64,000 nt of DNA from NCBI RefSeq assembly GCF_010728925.1, contig NZ_AP022608.1, positions 4,464,001 through 4,528,000 on the forward strand, given 5' to 3'. Positions 9,347 through 19,141 of the stretch are shown piece after piece. The stretch is from Mycolicibacterium gadium (GTDB taxonomy: Bacteria; Actinomycetota; Actinomycetes; Mycobacteriales; Mycobacteriaceae). Positions within the stretch are counted from its first letter, which is position 1, and each line of letters opens with the position of its first letter. The position numbers were made by a program, and so were the translations under genes. Below the pieces are notes generated by a model. That model was given only the letters and a program-made list of their open reading frames with translations. It did not search any database and was not told the origin of the DNA.

Positions 9347-9905
9347 TGTCGGGCACCGAAGCGAACCCGTCGTTGTCGAGCTTGCCGCGAATCTGTCCGG
9401 CGATCCACGCCAATGCATCCGGGTCGGGGGGCAGGGCGGACTGCTCGTAACCGACGAGCACATACACCGACCATGCGGCGAAGACCTCCGCCTGCCGTTT
9501 GATCTGCAGGATCTCCAACGCCGAGGAGTACATGATGTCGAATCGCTGCCGGTCGACCATGGCCTGCACCTCGTGCACATGCGGATCCAGCGAGCTCCAT
9601 ACCCGGATCGCCGCCTCCGCGCCGTGGGGCAGGCCCAGTGCCACCTTGATCAGGGTGTCGATGCGGCGGCGCGGGTCCGTCTCGCCGCGCACCGCCTGAA
9701 TCACCAGCACGGTCCGCTCCTGCACCCAGTGCGCGACCAGTTCCTTGGTGTAGGTCGGCCAATTGGTGAAGTAGTGGTAGAAGGATCCGGTCGTGACACC
9801 GAGACGGTGACAAACCTCTGCAAGCTTGAGCCCCCCATAGCCGAGATCGGACAGCACATCGAGGCCGGTCTCGAAGTAGGCCTCCCGAGAAACGACGCTG
9901 GCCAT
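9339..9905 (-). CDS. TetR family transcriptional regulator
   Basis: A 188-residue TetR-type repressor with the N-terminal helix-turn-helix at about 10-55; the recognition region reads LAEVCHRLGVTTGSFYHYF. The C-terminal ligand domain is not assignable to a subgroup. It heads an operon with the small membrane protein and FUSC transporter, overlapping the former by eight bases, so it probably controls this efflux unit and itself. It is divergent from another TetR gene at 10052 with 146 bases between starts. Confidence 0.88.
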   Translation of the reverse strand: MASVVSREAYFETGLDVLSDLGYGGLKLAEVCHRLGVTTGSFYHYFTNWPTYTKELVAHWVQERTVLVIQAVRGETDPRRRIDTLIKVALGLPHGAEAAIRVWSSLDPHVHEVQAMVDRQRFDIMYSSALEILQIKRQAEVFAAWSVYVLVGYEQSALPPDPDALAWIAGQIRGKLDNDGFASVPDSD

Positions 9906-10034
9906 GGGACGGCACCCTAGTGCTCAGACAATCGAATCTCTACGCCGACCTTCGGTGTTGCGACTCCCATTTCTTTGCTGAACTGACGATCTTGGGAACG
10001 CCGCAGGTAATACCGCGCAGGCCCACCAGTGGGC

Positions 10035-10059
10035 TGTGGCACAATTTGACTGTGCCGCA
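10035..10059 (+). promoter_or_regulatory. Inverted repeat over the TetR start codon, candidate operator
   Basis: TGTGGCACA (10035-10043) and TGTGCCGCA (10051-10059) form a nine-base inverted repeat with one mismatch around a seven-base A/T-rich centre. The right arm contains the proposed GTG start of the TetR gene at 10052. The size and symmetry fit a TetR operator used for autoregulation; this role is inferred. Confidence 0.45.
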
Positions 10060-10690
10060 ACACACCGCGAGTAGGGGTCCGGGTCGTCCGCCCGCAGCGA
10101 AGGCCGCCGAAACGCGGGAGCGCATCATAGGAGCCGCGCGCGAGGTCTTCAGCGAACTCGGGTACGACGCCGCCACCTTCCAGGCGATCGCCATCCGTGC
10201 CGGTTTGACCCGTCCGGCGATCAACCACTACTTCGCGAGTAAGCGGGTGCTGTGGGCCCAGGTTGTCGAGCAAACAGATGCGCAGGTAGTTAGCGCGGGC
10301 CAGGCGCGGGCGAAGTCCGAAACGAACCTGCTGAATCGGTTGTCCGCGTTCTTCACCGCGGCGATCCAGGCCGATTCCGAAGACCGTTCGGCGGCAGCCT
10401 TTCTCGTGACCTCCGTGCTGGAGTCGCAGCGGCATCCGGAACTGAGTGGTGACGAGCACGATTCGTTGCGTAATTCACGCGAGTTCATCGCCTGGGCGGT
10501 CGACGACGCAATCAAGACAGGTGAGCTCACAACCGACACGGACGTCAGCGACCTCGTCGAGATGCTGGTCGCGATGATGTGGGGTATCGGCTTCTACGCG
10601 GGATTCGTCGGCGGTCACGACGAGCTCTCCGGGGTCGTTGAGAAGTTCGAGCTGCTGCTCGCCGGCAAGCTCTGGCAATTCAGCGACTGA
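10052..10690 (+). CDS. TetR family transcriptional regulator (Rv0144-like position)
   Basis: A 212-residue TetR regulator. The helix-turn-helix domain spans about 18-65 with ERIIGAAREVFSELG followed by LTRPAINHYFASKRVLW. The frame is open back to 9920 but the preceding residues look non-coding; GTG 10052 gives a normal TetR N-terminus with a basic, proline-rich start. It is 67 bases upstream of the methyltransferase gene, the same arrangement as Rv0144 with Rv0145/Rv0146 in M. tuberculosis, so it may control that gene. Ligand unknown. Confidence 0.86.
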   Translation: MPQHTASRGPGRPPAAKAAETRERIIGAAREVFSELGYDAATFQAIAIRAGLTRPAINHYFASKRVLWAQVVEQTDAQVVSAGQARAKSETNLLNRLSAFFTAAIQADSEDRSAAAFLVTSVLESQRHPELSGDEHDSLRNSREFIAWAVDDAIKTGELTTDTDVSDLVEMLVAMMWGIGFYAGFVGGHDELSGVVEKFELLLAGKLWQFSD

Positions 10691-10748
10691 GTGTTGCCTC
10701 TCCCACAGTTCGTATAGCTCAACTAACTTTTCGCCGGTATCTGGCTAG

Positions 10749-11696
<948 letters not shown>

Positions 11697-11746
11697 CCGC
11701 CCGAACGGACGACGCGAGGGGCACAAAGTTGCCCCTTCAGCGCTGC

Positions 11747-11760
11747 CCAACCGGTTGGTT
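11747..11760 (+). promoter_or_regulatory. Palindromic operator candidate before the aldehyde dehydrogenase gene
   Basis: CCAACCGGTTGG (11747-11758) is a perfect 12-base palindrome followed by TTAGTAT, which holds a -10 like TAGTAT. It ends about 40 bases before the aldehyde dehydrogenase start. Almost the same sequence, CCAACCAGTTGATT, stands at 28101 before a TetR gene, so both may bind that TetR protein. Confidence 0.5.
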
Positions 11761-11798
11761 AGTATCGGGTGTTCCCAGGGTCAGGAAGGACACCCACC

Positions 11799-13202
11799 AT
11801 GACCACCGAATTCGCCGCCACTGAGGCCAAGACCACCCCCGATATCCCCGGCACCGTCCGCAAGCTGCGGGAGACGTTCGCGTCCGGCCGAACCCGCAGC
11901 GTCGAGTGGCGTAAGCAGCAGCTGCTGGCGCTGGAGAAAATGATGAACGACAACGAGGGCGCCATCATGGAGGCCCTCGAGAAAGATCTGGGTCGCGGTC
12001 CGTTCGAAGCCTGGCTGGCCGATATCGCCAGCACCGCGGGCGAGGCCAAGGATGCGGCGCGCAACGTCAAGAAATGGATGCGCCGCAAGTACCGGCTGCT
12101 GGAGATGTCGCAGCTGCCCGGCCGCGGCTGGGTCGAATACGAGCCGTACGGCACCGTCCTGGTCATCGGCGCGTGGAACTTCCCGTTCGTCCTGACGCTC
12201 GGCCCCGCCGTCGGCGCCATCGCAGCGGGCAACACCGTGCTCATGAAACCGTCCGAGGTGTGCCCGGCGTCGTCGGCACTGATGGCCGAGCTGGTGCCGA
12301 AGTATCTCGACAAGGACGCGATCGCCGTCATCGAGGGCGACGCCTCCTGCAGCCAGGAACTCATCGCGCAGGGCTTCGACCACATCTGTTTCACCGGCGG
12401 CACCGAGATCGGCCGCAAGGTCTATGAGGCCGCCGCACCGCATCTGACACCGGTCACCCTCGAGCTCGGGGGAAAGAGCCCGGTGATCGTGGCCGCTGAT
12501 GCGGACATCGACGTCGCGGCCAAGCGCATCGCCTGGACCAAGCTGATCAACTCAGGTCAGATCTGCATCGCGCCGGACTACGTGCTCGCCGATGCCAAGA
12601 TCCGCGACGAGCTCGTCGACAAGATCAAGGACGCCGTCGCGACATTCGAGGCGGACAACCCCGGCGGAAAGCGCATTGTCAACGAGCGCCACTTCGCCAG
12701 GCTCACCGCATCGCTGGCGGCGACCAAGGGCACTGTCGTCGCGGGCGGCGGTTCGGACGCGTCGACGATCAAGATCCAGCCCACCGTCGTGGTCGATCCC
12801 GACCCCGCCGAATCGCTGATGACCGACGAGATCTTCGGCCCGATCCTGCCGATCATGACCGTCCAATCCCTCGACGACGCAATCAGTTTCGTGAATTCCC
12901 GGCCCAAACCACTGGCCGCCTACCTGTTCACGAAGACCAAGAGCATTCGCGAACGGGTGATCAAAGAGGTCGCGGCCGGCGGCATGGTGGTCAACCACCT
13001 GCTGTTCCATTTCGCCACCAACAAGCTCCCGTTCGGTGGTGTCGGTCCGTCGGGTATGGGTGCCTATCACGGCAAGTTCGGCTTCGAGCAGTTCAGCCAC
13101 AAGAAGACCGTGATGACCAAGCCGACCCGACCCGATGTCGGCGCGTTCATCTACCCCCCGTATACAGAGAAGGCTTTGAAGCTCGCGAAACGGCTGTTCT
13201 GA
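11799..13202 (+). CDS. Aldehyde dehydrogenase (Rv0147-like)
   Basis: NAD(P)-dependent aldehyde dehydrogenase of 467 residues, oxidising aldehydes to acids; its resemblance to class 3 fatty aldehyde dehydrogenases (short N-terminus, C-terminal tail ending LKLAKRLF) suggests lipid-derived aldehydes. Visible motifs are the cofactor-binding ICFTGGTEIGRKVYE, the general base in LELGGKSP and the catalytic cysteine in NSGQICIAPDYVL. ATG 11799 has a good ribosome site (AGGAAGGA). It starts a tight plus-strand run with the SDR (12-base gap) and quinone reductase, matching the Rv0147-Rv0149 order. Confidence 0.92.
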   Translation: MTTEFAATEAKTTPDIPGTVRKLRETFASGRTRSVEWRKQQLLALEKMMNDNEGAIMEALEKDLGRGPFEAWLADIASTAGEAKDAARNVKKWMRRKYRLLEMSQLPGRGWVEYEPYGTVLVIGAWNFPFVLTLGPAVGAIAAGNTVLMKPSEVCPASSALMAELVPKYLDKDAIAVIEGDASCSQELIAQGFDHICFTGGTEIGRKVYEAAAPHLTPVTLELGGKSPVIVAADADIDVAAKRIAWTKLINSGQICIAPDYVLADAKIRDELVDKIKDAVATFEADNPGGKRIVNERHFARLTASLAATKGTVVAGGGSDASTIKIQPTVVVDPDPAESLMTDEIFGPILPIMTVQSLDDAISFVNSRPKPLAAYLFTKTKSIRERVIKEVAAGGMVVNHLLFHFATNKLPFGGVGPSGMGAYHGKFGFEQFSHKKTVMTKPTRPDVGAFIYPPYTEKALKLAKRLF

Positions 13203-13214
13203 GAAAGGAACCCC

Positions 13215-14078
13215 ATGCCAGGAGTGCAGGATCGTGTCATCGTCGTCACCGGTGCCGGAGGCGGGCTCGGGCGAGAATATGCGTTGACCCTTGCCAGGGA
13301 GGGCGCCAGCGTCGTCGTCAACGATCTCGGCGGTGCACGTGACGGCACCGGCGCCGGCCACAACATGGCCGACGAGGTGGTCAAGGAGATCAAGGACGCA
13401 GGCGGCCGCGCCGTGGCGAACTACGACTCGGTGGCCGAACAAGAGGGCGCCGAGAACATCATCAAGACCGCGATCGACGAGTTCGGCAAGGTCGACGGTG
13501 TGGTGAGCAACGCGGGCATCCTGCGCGACGGCACGTTCCACAAGATGGAGTTCGCGAACTGGGACGCCGTGCTCAAGGTGCACCTCTACGGTGGCTACAA
13601 CGTGATCCGCGCGGCATGGCCGCACTTCCGCGAGAACAACTTTGGCCGCGTCGTCGTGGCCACCTCGACCAGCGGCCTCTTCGGCAACTTCGGTCAGGCC
13701 AACTACGGTGCTGCCAAGCTCGGCCTCGTCGGGCTGATCAACACCCTGGCCCAGGAGGGCGCGAAGTACAACATCAAGACCAACGCCGTGGCGCCCATCG
13801 CGGCCACCCGGATGACGCAGGACATCCTGCCGCCGGAGGTCTTCGAGAAGCTCACCCCCGAGTACGTCGCCCCGGTGGTCGCGTACCTGTGCACGGAGGA
13901 ACTGCCCGAGACCGCATCGGTGTTCATCGTCGGCGGCGGCAAAGTGCAACGGGCAGCGCTGTTCCAGAACGAGGGCGTGACGTTCTCCGAGGTGCCCTCG
14001 GTCGAAGACGTCGCGGGTAAGTGGAGCGAGATCACCGATCTGTCCGCGGCACAGCGCGCCACGTTCTCGCTCGGCTGA
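13215..14078 (+). CDS. Short-chain dehydrogenase/reductase (Rv0148-like, hydroxyacyl-CoA dehydrogenase type)
   Basis: A 287-residue SDR enzyme, probably a 3-hydroxyacyl-CoA dehydrogenase or related reductase acting on acyl chains. It has the NAD-binding TGAGGGLGREYAL at about 12-24, the NAG motif in VSNAGILRDGTF and the catalytic Tyr-x-x-x-Lys in NYGAAKLGLVGL. The insertion NDLGGARDGTG after the second strand is characteristic of the dehydrogenase half of peroxisomal multifunctional enzyme type 2. It begins 12 bases after the aldehyde dehydrogenase and ends six bases before the quinone reductase. Confidence 0.9.
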   Translation: MPGVQDRVIVVTGAGGGLGREYALTLAREGASVVVNDLGGARDGTGAGHNMADEVVKEIKDAGGRAVANYDSVAEQEGAENIIKTAIDEFGKVDGVVSNAGILRDGTFHKMEFANWDAVLKVHLYGGYNVIRAAWPHFRENNFGRVVVATSTSGLFGNFGQANYGAAKLGLVGLINTLAQEGAKYNIKTNAVAPIAATRMTQDILPPEVFEKLTPEYVAPVVAYLCTEELPETASVFIVGGGKVQRAALFQNEGVTFSEVPSVEDVAGKWSEITDLSAAQRATFSLG

Positions 14079-14084
14079 CACCGA

Positions 14085-15053
14085 GTGAAAGCGCTTGTCG
14101 CGCAGGAGCTGTCCGGACCGGCAGGGCTGGCGTACACGGATGTAGACGATCCGGTTGACGGTGACGACGTTGTCGTGGTCGACATCGGCGCCGCCGGCGT
14201 GAGCTTCCCCGACCTGCTGCTTCTGCGCGGCGAATACCAGCTGCGGCTGGAGCCCCCGTTCATCCCCGGCATGGAGGCGGCGGGGGTGGTCGTCTCCGCG
14301 CCGTACGAATCGGAGTTCCAGCCCGGCCAGCGGGTGACCGCGCTGACGATGCTGGGCTCCTGGGCGGAACGCGTCGCCGTGCCGCCTGCCAACCTGCGGC
14401 CGACGCCCGACGATCTCGATGACGCCGAAGCCGTTGCGCTCCTGGGCAATTATCAGACGATGTACTTCGCGCTCGCCAAACGCGGAGCGCTGCGGGCCGG
14501 CGAAACGGTGCTGGTCCTCGGATCGGCCGGTGGCGTGGGCACGGCGGCCATCCAGGTGGCGAAGGCGCTGGGCGCCAAGGTGATCGCAATGGTGCACCGG
14601 CCGCATGGCACCGAGTTCGTCAAGTCAGTGGGCGCCGACGTGGTGCTGCCGCTGACCGATGGGTGGCTGCAGACGGTCAAGGACCATACCGACGGCCGCG
14701 GCGTCGACCTGGTGGTCGATCCGGTCGGTGGTGAGGTGTTCGACGACGCCATTCGCGCACTGGCCACCGAGGGGAGGCTCCTGGTGCTCGGATTCGCCTC
14801 GGGCGGTGGGATTCCCGCGGTCAAGGTGAACCGGCTGCTGCTGCGCAACGTCTCGGTCATCGGTGTGGGATACGGCGAGTACGTCAACCGCACCCCGGGC
14901 GCGCAGTCGCTCTTCGAGTTCGGGGTGGCCGAGTTGGTCCGGGCGGGTCTGCGACCTCCGCCGCCGGTGCGGTACGCGTTGGCCAACGGTGCGGAGGCCC
15001 TGCAGAGTCTGGCCGACGGCGGTGTGCTGGGCAAGGTCGTGCTGGAGCCGTGA
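14085..15053 (+). CDS. Zinc-independent quinone oxidoreductase (MDR family, Rv0149-like)
   Basis: NADPH:quinone oxidoreductase-like member of the medium-chain dehydrogenase superfamily, 322 residues. The nucleotide-binding glycine motif VLGSAGGVGTAAIQVAKALGA is clear, the GMEAAGVV signature is present, and the zinc-binding cysteine lobe of alcohol dehydrogenases is missing, as expected for this subgroup. The start is GTG 14085, six bases after the SDR stop. The stop overlaps the HAD gene start in GTGA, so the genes are co-translated. Confidence 0.9.
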   Translation: MKALVAQELSGPAGLAYTDVDDPVDGDDVVVVDIGAAGVSFPDLLLLRGEYQLRLEPPFIPGMEAAGVVVSAPYESEFQPGQRVTALTMLGSWAERVAVPPANLRPTPDDLDDAEAVALLGNYQTMYFALAKRGALRAGETVLVLGSAGGVGTAAIQVAKALGAKVIAMVHRPHGTEFVKSVGADVVLPLTDGWLQTVKDHTDGRGVDLVVDPVGGEVFDDAIRALATEGRLLVLGFASGGGIPAVKVNRLLLRNVSVIGVGYGEYVNRTPGAQSLFEFGVAELVRAGLRPPPPVRYALANGAEALQSLADGGVLGKVVLEP

Positions 15054-15763
15054 CGGCGATGACGCCGAAAGCGCTGGCGTTCGACACCTTCGGCACCGTC
15101 GTCGACTGGCGTTCGAGCATCATCGCCGAACTGGAGAAATTCGGCGAAACTCATGGCGTCCAACATGATTGGGCTGCACTGGCTGACGGCTGGCGCAAAG
15201 GTTATCTGCCTGCGATGGATCGGGTGCGGCGCGGGGAGCTGCCGTGGACCAAGATCGACGACCTGCACCGGATGATCCTCGAGGACCTGCTGGGTGCCGC
15301 TGGAGTCACATCGGTCTGCGTCGAGGATGTCGACCAGCTCAACCGCGCCTGGCACCGCCTCGATCCGTGGCCGGACAGCGTCGTGGGCCTCACCCGGCTG
15401 AAGGAACGTTTCCTCATCACGACGCTGTCGAACGGGAACTTCTCGTTGCTGACCAACATGGCCAAGCGCGCGGGGCTGCCGTGGGACTGCGTGATCTCCG
15501 CCGAGTTGTTCCACCACTACAAGCCCGACCCCGAGGCCTACCTCGGTTGCGCCGGCCTACTCGACGTTGCTCCCGGTGACCTGATGCTGGTCGCCGCGCA
15601 TCCGGGCGACCTGCGGGCCGCGCGCGATGCGGGGCTGATGACCGCCTATGTGACCCGTCCGCTCGAATACGGTCCCAACCAGCGACCGCACAAGGTCACC
15701 GAAGGCGAATTCGACTTCGCGGCAACGGATTTTCTGGACCTCGCCGACCAACTGGACGCCTGA
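15050..15763 (+). CDS. HAD-superfamily hydrolase, haloacid dehalogenase type II
   Basis: A 237-residue cytoplasmic hydrolase. Motif I is LAFDTFGTVVDW with the nucleophilic aspartate, motif II threonine/serine in TLSNGNFSLL, the lysine in HHYKPDPEAYLG, and motif IV in LVAAHPGDLRAARDAG. This pattern fits the dehalogenase type II group (2-haloacid dehalogenases and relatives), but many members act on other small substrates. The GTG start overlaps the quinone reductase stop by four bases. Confidence 0.86.
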   Translation: MTAMTPKALAFDTFGTVVDWRSSIIAELEKFGETHGVQHDWAALADGWRKGYLPAMDRVRRGELPWTKIDDLHRMILEDLLGAAGVTSVCVEDVDQLNRAWHRLDPWPDSVVGLTRLKERFLITTLSNGNFSLLTNMAKRAGLPWDCVISAELFHHYKPDPEAYLGCAGLLDVAPGDLMLVAAHPGDLRAARDAGLMTAYVTRPLEYGPNQRPHKVTEGEFDFAATDFLDLADQLDA

Positions 15764-15786
15764 TCGGCGCGGCGTAGCGTGGAAGG

Positions 15787-16536
15787 GTGACCGAGCAATT
15801 GAACACCCAAATACCGCAGGCACTCCGCAGGGCGCTGGACCTCTTGACGGATCCGCCCGCGAATCCCGACGTCAGCAAGGGCTATCTCGATCTGCTGACC
15901 GACGATCTCGCGACAGGCACACAACCACCGAAGAACACAGGCGTCATCCAGGCCGCGTGGGCGTCGGGGATCGGCTCGATGCTCTATGACAACGCGCAAG
16001 CGCTCGCCCGCAGGGTGGCAGGCGTGTGGCGGCTTCCCGTCGAGTGGTTGAACATCCCGTCCGGTGGCGTGGCCCTGGACGTCGGCAGTGGTCCCGGCAA
16101 TGTGACCGCACAACTGGGGGAGGCGGCGGGCCCGGACGGCCTCGCGCTCGGTCTCGACATCTCCGAGCCGATGCTGGCCCGCGCGGTCGAGGCCCAGGCG
16201 GGCCCGAACGTCGGGTTCATGCGCGCGGACGCGCAGCGGCTTCCCCTGCGCGCCGAGACGGTCGACGCCGCCACCTCGCTGGCCGTGCTGCAGCTGATAC
16301 CGAACCCGGCGCAGACCCTCGCCGAGATGGTCAGGGTGCTCAAGCCGGGCGGGCGGATGGCCATCATGGTGCCGACCGCCGGAAACGTCGGACCGCTGCT
16401 CCGCCTGCTCCCTGAGGGCCAGGCCAATTTCTTCACCGAGGACGAGCTGGCCGACATCCTCGAGGGCCTCGGTATGGAAGGCGTACGGTCCAAGACCCTC
16501 GGAACGTTCCAGTGGGTGCGCGCCAGAAAGCCCTGA
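15787..16536 (+). CDS. Class I SAM-dependent methyltransferase
   Basis: A 249-residue methyltransferase with SAM motif I VALDVGSGPGNVTAQL at about 95-110, the acidic residue after strand 2 in GLDISEPMLARAV, and post motifs RADAQRLPLRAETVDA and VLKPGGRMAIMVP. It belongs to the Methyltransf_11 type; the substrate is unknown. The first 75 residues form an N-terminal extension containing a helical segment that probably caps the active site. It lies 23 bases after the HAD gene and 17 before the DUF456 gene in the same run. Confidence 0.86.
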   Translation: MTEQLNTQIPQALRRALDLLTDPPANPDVSKGYLDLLTDDLATGTQPPKNTGVIQAAWASGIGSMLYDNAQALARRVAGVWRLPVEWLNIPSGGVALDVGSGPGNVTAQLGEAAGPDGLALGLDISEPMLARAVEAQAGPNVGFMRADAQRLPLRAETVDAATSLAVLQLIPNPAQTLAEMVRVLKPGGRMAIMVPTAGNVGPLLRLLPEGQANFFTEDELADILEGLGMEGVRSKTLGTFQWVRARKP

Positions 16537-16553
16537 CCCGTTAAGTTCGTGTC

Positions 16554-17039
16554 GTGGGCACCCTCGGCATCATCCTCGTCGCGCTCGCCATCGCCGTCGG
16601 CATCGTCGGCATCGTGGTGCCGCTGCTGCCCGGCACGCTGCTGGTGTTCGCCGCGATCGCGATCTGGGCCGTCGTCGAGAACAACCTCACGGGCTGGGTG
16701 ACGCTCGGGGTGGTCACCGCGCTGCTCGGCGCGGCCACCCTGATCAAGTACACCTGGCCGGTGAAGCGGATGCGCGCCAACGACGTGCGCACACTGAGCC
16801 TGGCGGCGGGGGCGGTGCTGGGCATCATCGGCTTCTTCGTGATCCCGGTGATCGGCCTGGTGATCGGCTTCGTGCTGGGCGTCTATCTCGCCGAGTTGTC
16901 CACGCGCGGAGACCAGCGACTGGCGTGGACGTCGACCAAGCATGCCGTGAAGGGCGTCGCGCTGTCGATGGGTGTCGAACTCGCCGGGGCACTGTTCGCC
17001 ACCGTCGCGTGGGCGTTCGGGGTTTATCTAACCCAGTAG
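16554..17039 (+). CDS. DUF456 family membrane protein
   Basis: A 161-residue, strongly hydrophobic protein with four or more membrane helices and glycine-rich helix-packing stretches (IAVGIVGIVVPLLPG near the N-terminus, AAGAVLGIIGFFVIPVIGLV in the middle). This is the DUF456 pattern; function unknown. The start is GTG 16554. Its stop overlaps the 3' end of the convergent phosphatase gene by 12 bases. Confidence 0.8.
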   Translation: MGTLGIILVALAIAVGIVGIVVPLLPGTLLVFAAIAIWAVVENNLTGWVTLGVVTALLGAATLIKYTWPVKRMRANDVRTLSLAAGAVLGIIGFFVIPVIGLVIGFVLGVYLAELSTRGDQRLAWTSTKHAVKGVALSMGVELAGALFATVAWAFGVYLTQ

Positions 17040-17840
17040 CGAGCGGCGCAACAGATCCAGTTGTGCCCCCGTGATTCCTAAGGCCTCAAGGTAATTGCCC
17101 AACGAGCCGTATTGGTCGTCGATGGCCTTCCTGGACGCGTCGAGGTACACCTCGCGCACGCCCAGCACCTCTTCGGTGAGCCGGGCCTCCGCGAACGTCA
17201 CGATCTCGTCGGTGGTGTCCTCGGACCTATTGCGGATCGACTCGAGGATGCTCTCCCGAAGCCGTGGCACCGCGGCATTACTGCGCAGGAAATCCGCCAT
17301 GATCGCGTCGCGGTCGACGCCGACGGCCTCGAGCACCGTCGCGACGGTGAAACCGGTGCGGTCCTTACCCGCGAAGCAGTGCGTGATGACCGGTCGTTCC
17401 TCGGTCAGCATCGAAATGACCTGCCGCACAGCCAGTTGTGCGCCGGCCAGGGTCGGGAAACGCTCGTATTCCTCGGTCATGAACCGGCCCGCGGCGACCG
17501 CGACGTCTTCGTCGTCGGGTTTCTCGGTCATCATCCGCTCGAAGCTCTGCTCGTGCGGCGCCTCGGCACCGGGCTTGGATAGTTCGTGGAACGGCAACCG
17601 GTGGATCATGACGCCGCCGGGCACCCGGCCCGCGCCGCGTCGTTCGACCTCCCGGTCGGAGCGAAGGTCCGCGACGTCGGTGATGCCGAAGCCGAGCAGC
17701 GCCGCCTGACCGGAATCGTCGAGCCCGCTCAACTCACTGGACCGGAAGAACCGGCCGGGCCGAATGCCGGCCTCCTCCGCGATGTCACGGAAATTCCACG
17801 CTCCTGACAGGGCATCAGGGTCGGCAGGGTTCGGCATCAC
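17028..17840 (-). CDS. ptpB: Protein tyrosine/serine phosphatase (PtpB type)
   Basis: A 270-residue phosphatase corresponding to M. tuberculosis PtpB (Rv0153c), a triple-specificity phosphatase that also acts on phosphoinositides and is secreted into host cells in pathogens. The catalytic loop HCFAGKDRTG (Cys155, Arg161) fits C-x5-R and carries the AGKDRTG form typical of this family. The N-terminal SGAWNFRDI is also characteristic. Its start overlaps the fadE2 stop in ATGA, so the two are one operon. The role in a saprophyte is not known. Confidence 0.88.
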   Translation of the reverse strand: MMPNPADPDALSGAWNFRDIAEEAGIRPGRFFRSSELSGLDDSGQAALLGFGITDVADLRSDREVERRGAGRVPGGVMIHRLPFHELSKPGAEAPHEQSFERMMTEKPDDEDVAVAAGRFMTEEYERFPTLAGAQLAVRQVISMLTEERPVITHCFAGKDRTGFTVATVLEAVGVDRDAIMADFLRSNAAVPRLRESILESIRNRSEDTTDEIVTFAEARLTEEVLGVREVYLDASRKAIDDQYGSLGNYLEALGITGAQLDLLRRSLLG

Positions 17841-19075
17841 CGAGAAGATCCAGCGGTCACCGCCGCAGCGAAAGCCGATTTCTCCCTACCGAGTTCGGCC
17901 CGCGCGATGGTCCGCATGTGGACCTCGTCGGGGCCGTCGAACAGGCGCATGGCCCGGTGCCAGCCGTAGAGCCGAGCCAGCACGGTGTCGTCGCTGACGC
18001 CCGCCGCGCCGTGCACCTGGATCGCGCGGTCGATGACGTTGCACGCCATCTGCGGGGCCACCGCCTTGATCATCGCGACCTCGTTGCGCGCTTCCTTGTT
18101 GCCCTTTTGGTCGATCACCCAAGCCGCCTTGTGACACAGCAGGCGCGCCTGGTCGATCTCGTTGCGCGACAACGCCACCTGCTGCTGGACCACGCCCTGC
18201 TCGGCCAGCGGCTTACCGAACGCGATGCGATTGTTCACCCGGTCGACCATCAGTGCCAGGGCCCGCTCGGCCACCCCGATGGCGCGCATGCAGTGATGAA
18301 TGCGGCCGGGCCCCAGGCGGGCCTGCGCAATCGCGAAACCGCTGCCCTCCTCGTGGAGCAGATTCGTCACCGGCACCCGCACGTTGTCGAAGCTGACCTC
18401 GCAGTGGCCGTGCTGGTCCTGCCATCCGAAAACCGGCAGCGACCGCTCGATCGACACACCGGGCGTATCGACGGGAACAAGAATCATCGACTGCTGCTGA
18501 TGGCTGGCGGCATCCGGGTTGGTGCGGCCCATCACGATGAGGAGCTTGCAGCGGGGATCGGCTGCCCCGGATATCCACCATTTGCGGCCGTTGATCACGT
18601 AGTCGCCGCCGTCGCGCAGCATCGTGGTCTGGATGTTGCGGGCGTCGCTGGAGGCGACCGCGGGCTCCGTCATCGCGAACGCGCTGCGGATCTCTCCGTT
18701 CAGCAGCGGTTCGAGCCACTGCTTGCTCTGCTGCTCGTTCGCGAAGAGGTGCAGGGTTTCCATGTTGCCGGTGTCGGGCGCCGCGCAGTTGGTCACCTCG
18801 GGGGCGATCTCCATGCTCCAGCCGGTGAGCTCGGCCAGCGGAGCGTATTCGAGGTTCGTCAGCCCCGACTCGGCGGGCAGGAACAGGTTCCACAGACCGC
18901 GTTCCTTGGCCAGCTTCTTGAGGTCCTCGATGACGGGCGGGACGGTGTGGTCGTCGGGGCCCTTCTCGTGCCGGTAGGCCTCGTAGTCCTTCTCCGCCGG
19001 GAACACGAACTCGGTCATGAAGTCAGAGAGCCGCTTGTGGTAGTCCCGCCCCTTGGCCGACATCGCGAAGTCCAT
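17837..19075 (-). CDS. fadE2: Acyl-CoA dehydrogenase (FadE2-like)
   Basis: FAD-dependent acyl-CoA dehydrogenase of 412 residues, catalysing the first oxidation step of an acyl-CoA in the cytoplasm. Visible are the flavin-binding FAMTEPAVASSDARN, the KWWISGA strand and the C-terminal YGWHRAMRLFDGPDEVHMRTIARAEL block. In that block the usual position of catalytic glutamate in short-chain enzymes is not obvious, which resembles the ACAD10/11-like group. ATG 19075 is chosen because upstream residues lack homology. It precedes the ptpB-like gene with a four-base overlap, as Rv0154c precedes Rv0153c. Confidence 0.87.
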   Translation of the reverse strand: MDFAMSAKGRDYHKRLSDFMTEFVFPAEKDYEAYRHEKGPDDHTVPPVIEDLKKLAKERGLWNLFLPAESGLTNLEYAPLAELTGWSMEIAPEVTNCAAPDTGNMETLHLFANEQQSKQWLEPLLNGEIRSAFAMTEPAVASSDARNIQTTMLRDGGDYVINGRKWWISGAADPRCKLLIVMGRTNPDAASHQQQSMILVPVDTPGVSIERSLPVFGWQDQHGHCEVSFDNVRVPVTNLLHEEGSGFAIAQARLGPGRIHHCMRAIGVAERALALMVDRVNNRIAFGKPLAEQGVVQQQVALSRNEIDQARLLCHKAAWVIDQKGNKEARNEVAMIKAVAPQMACNVIDRAIQVHGAAGVSDDTVLARLYGWHRAMRLFDGPDEVHMRTIARAELGREKSAFAAAVTAGSSR

Positions 19076-19141
19076 GACAGTCACGATATGACACCCGTGA
19101 AACAAGGGAATCGCGGCAGTCCATGACACGTATAACAGGGC

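Noticed and set aside
11747..11760. KstR-type (cholesterol regulon) operator
   Set aside because: The AAC-N2-GTT core is present but the outer T and A of the KstR consensus are missing, and no steroid genes are nearby.
12552..14606. A 684-codon minus-strand open frame opposite the aldehyde dehydrogenase, SDR and quinone reductase genes
   Set aside because: Low-complexity antisense translation; all three plus-strand genes have clear family motifs and ribosome sites.
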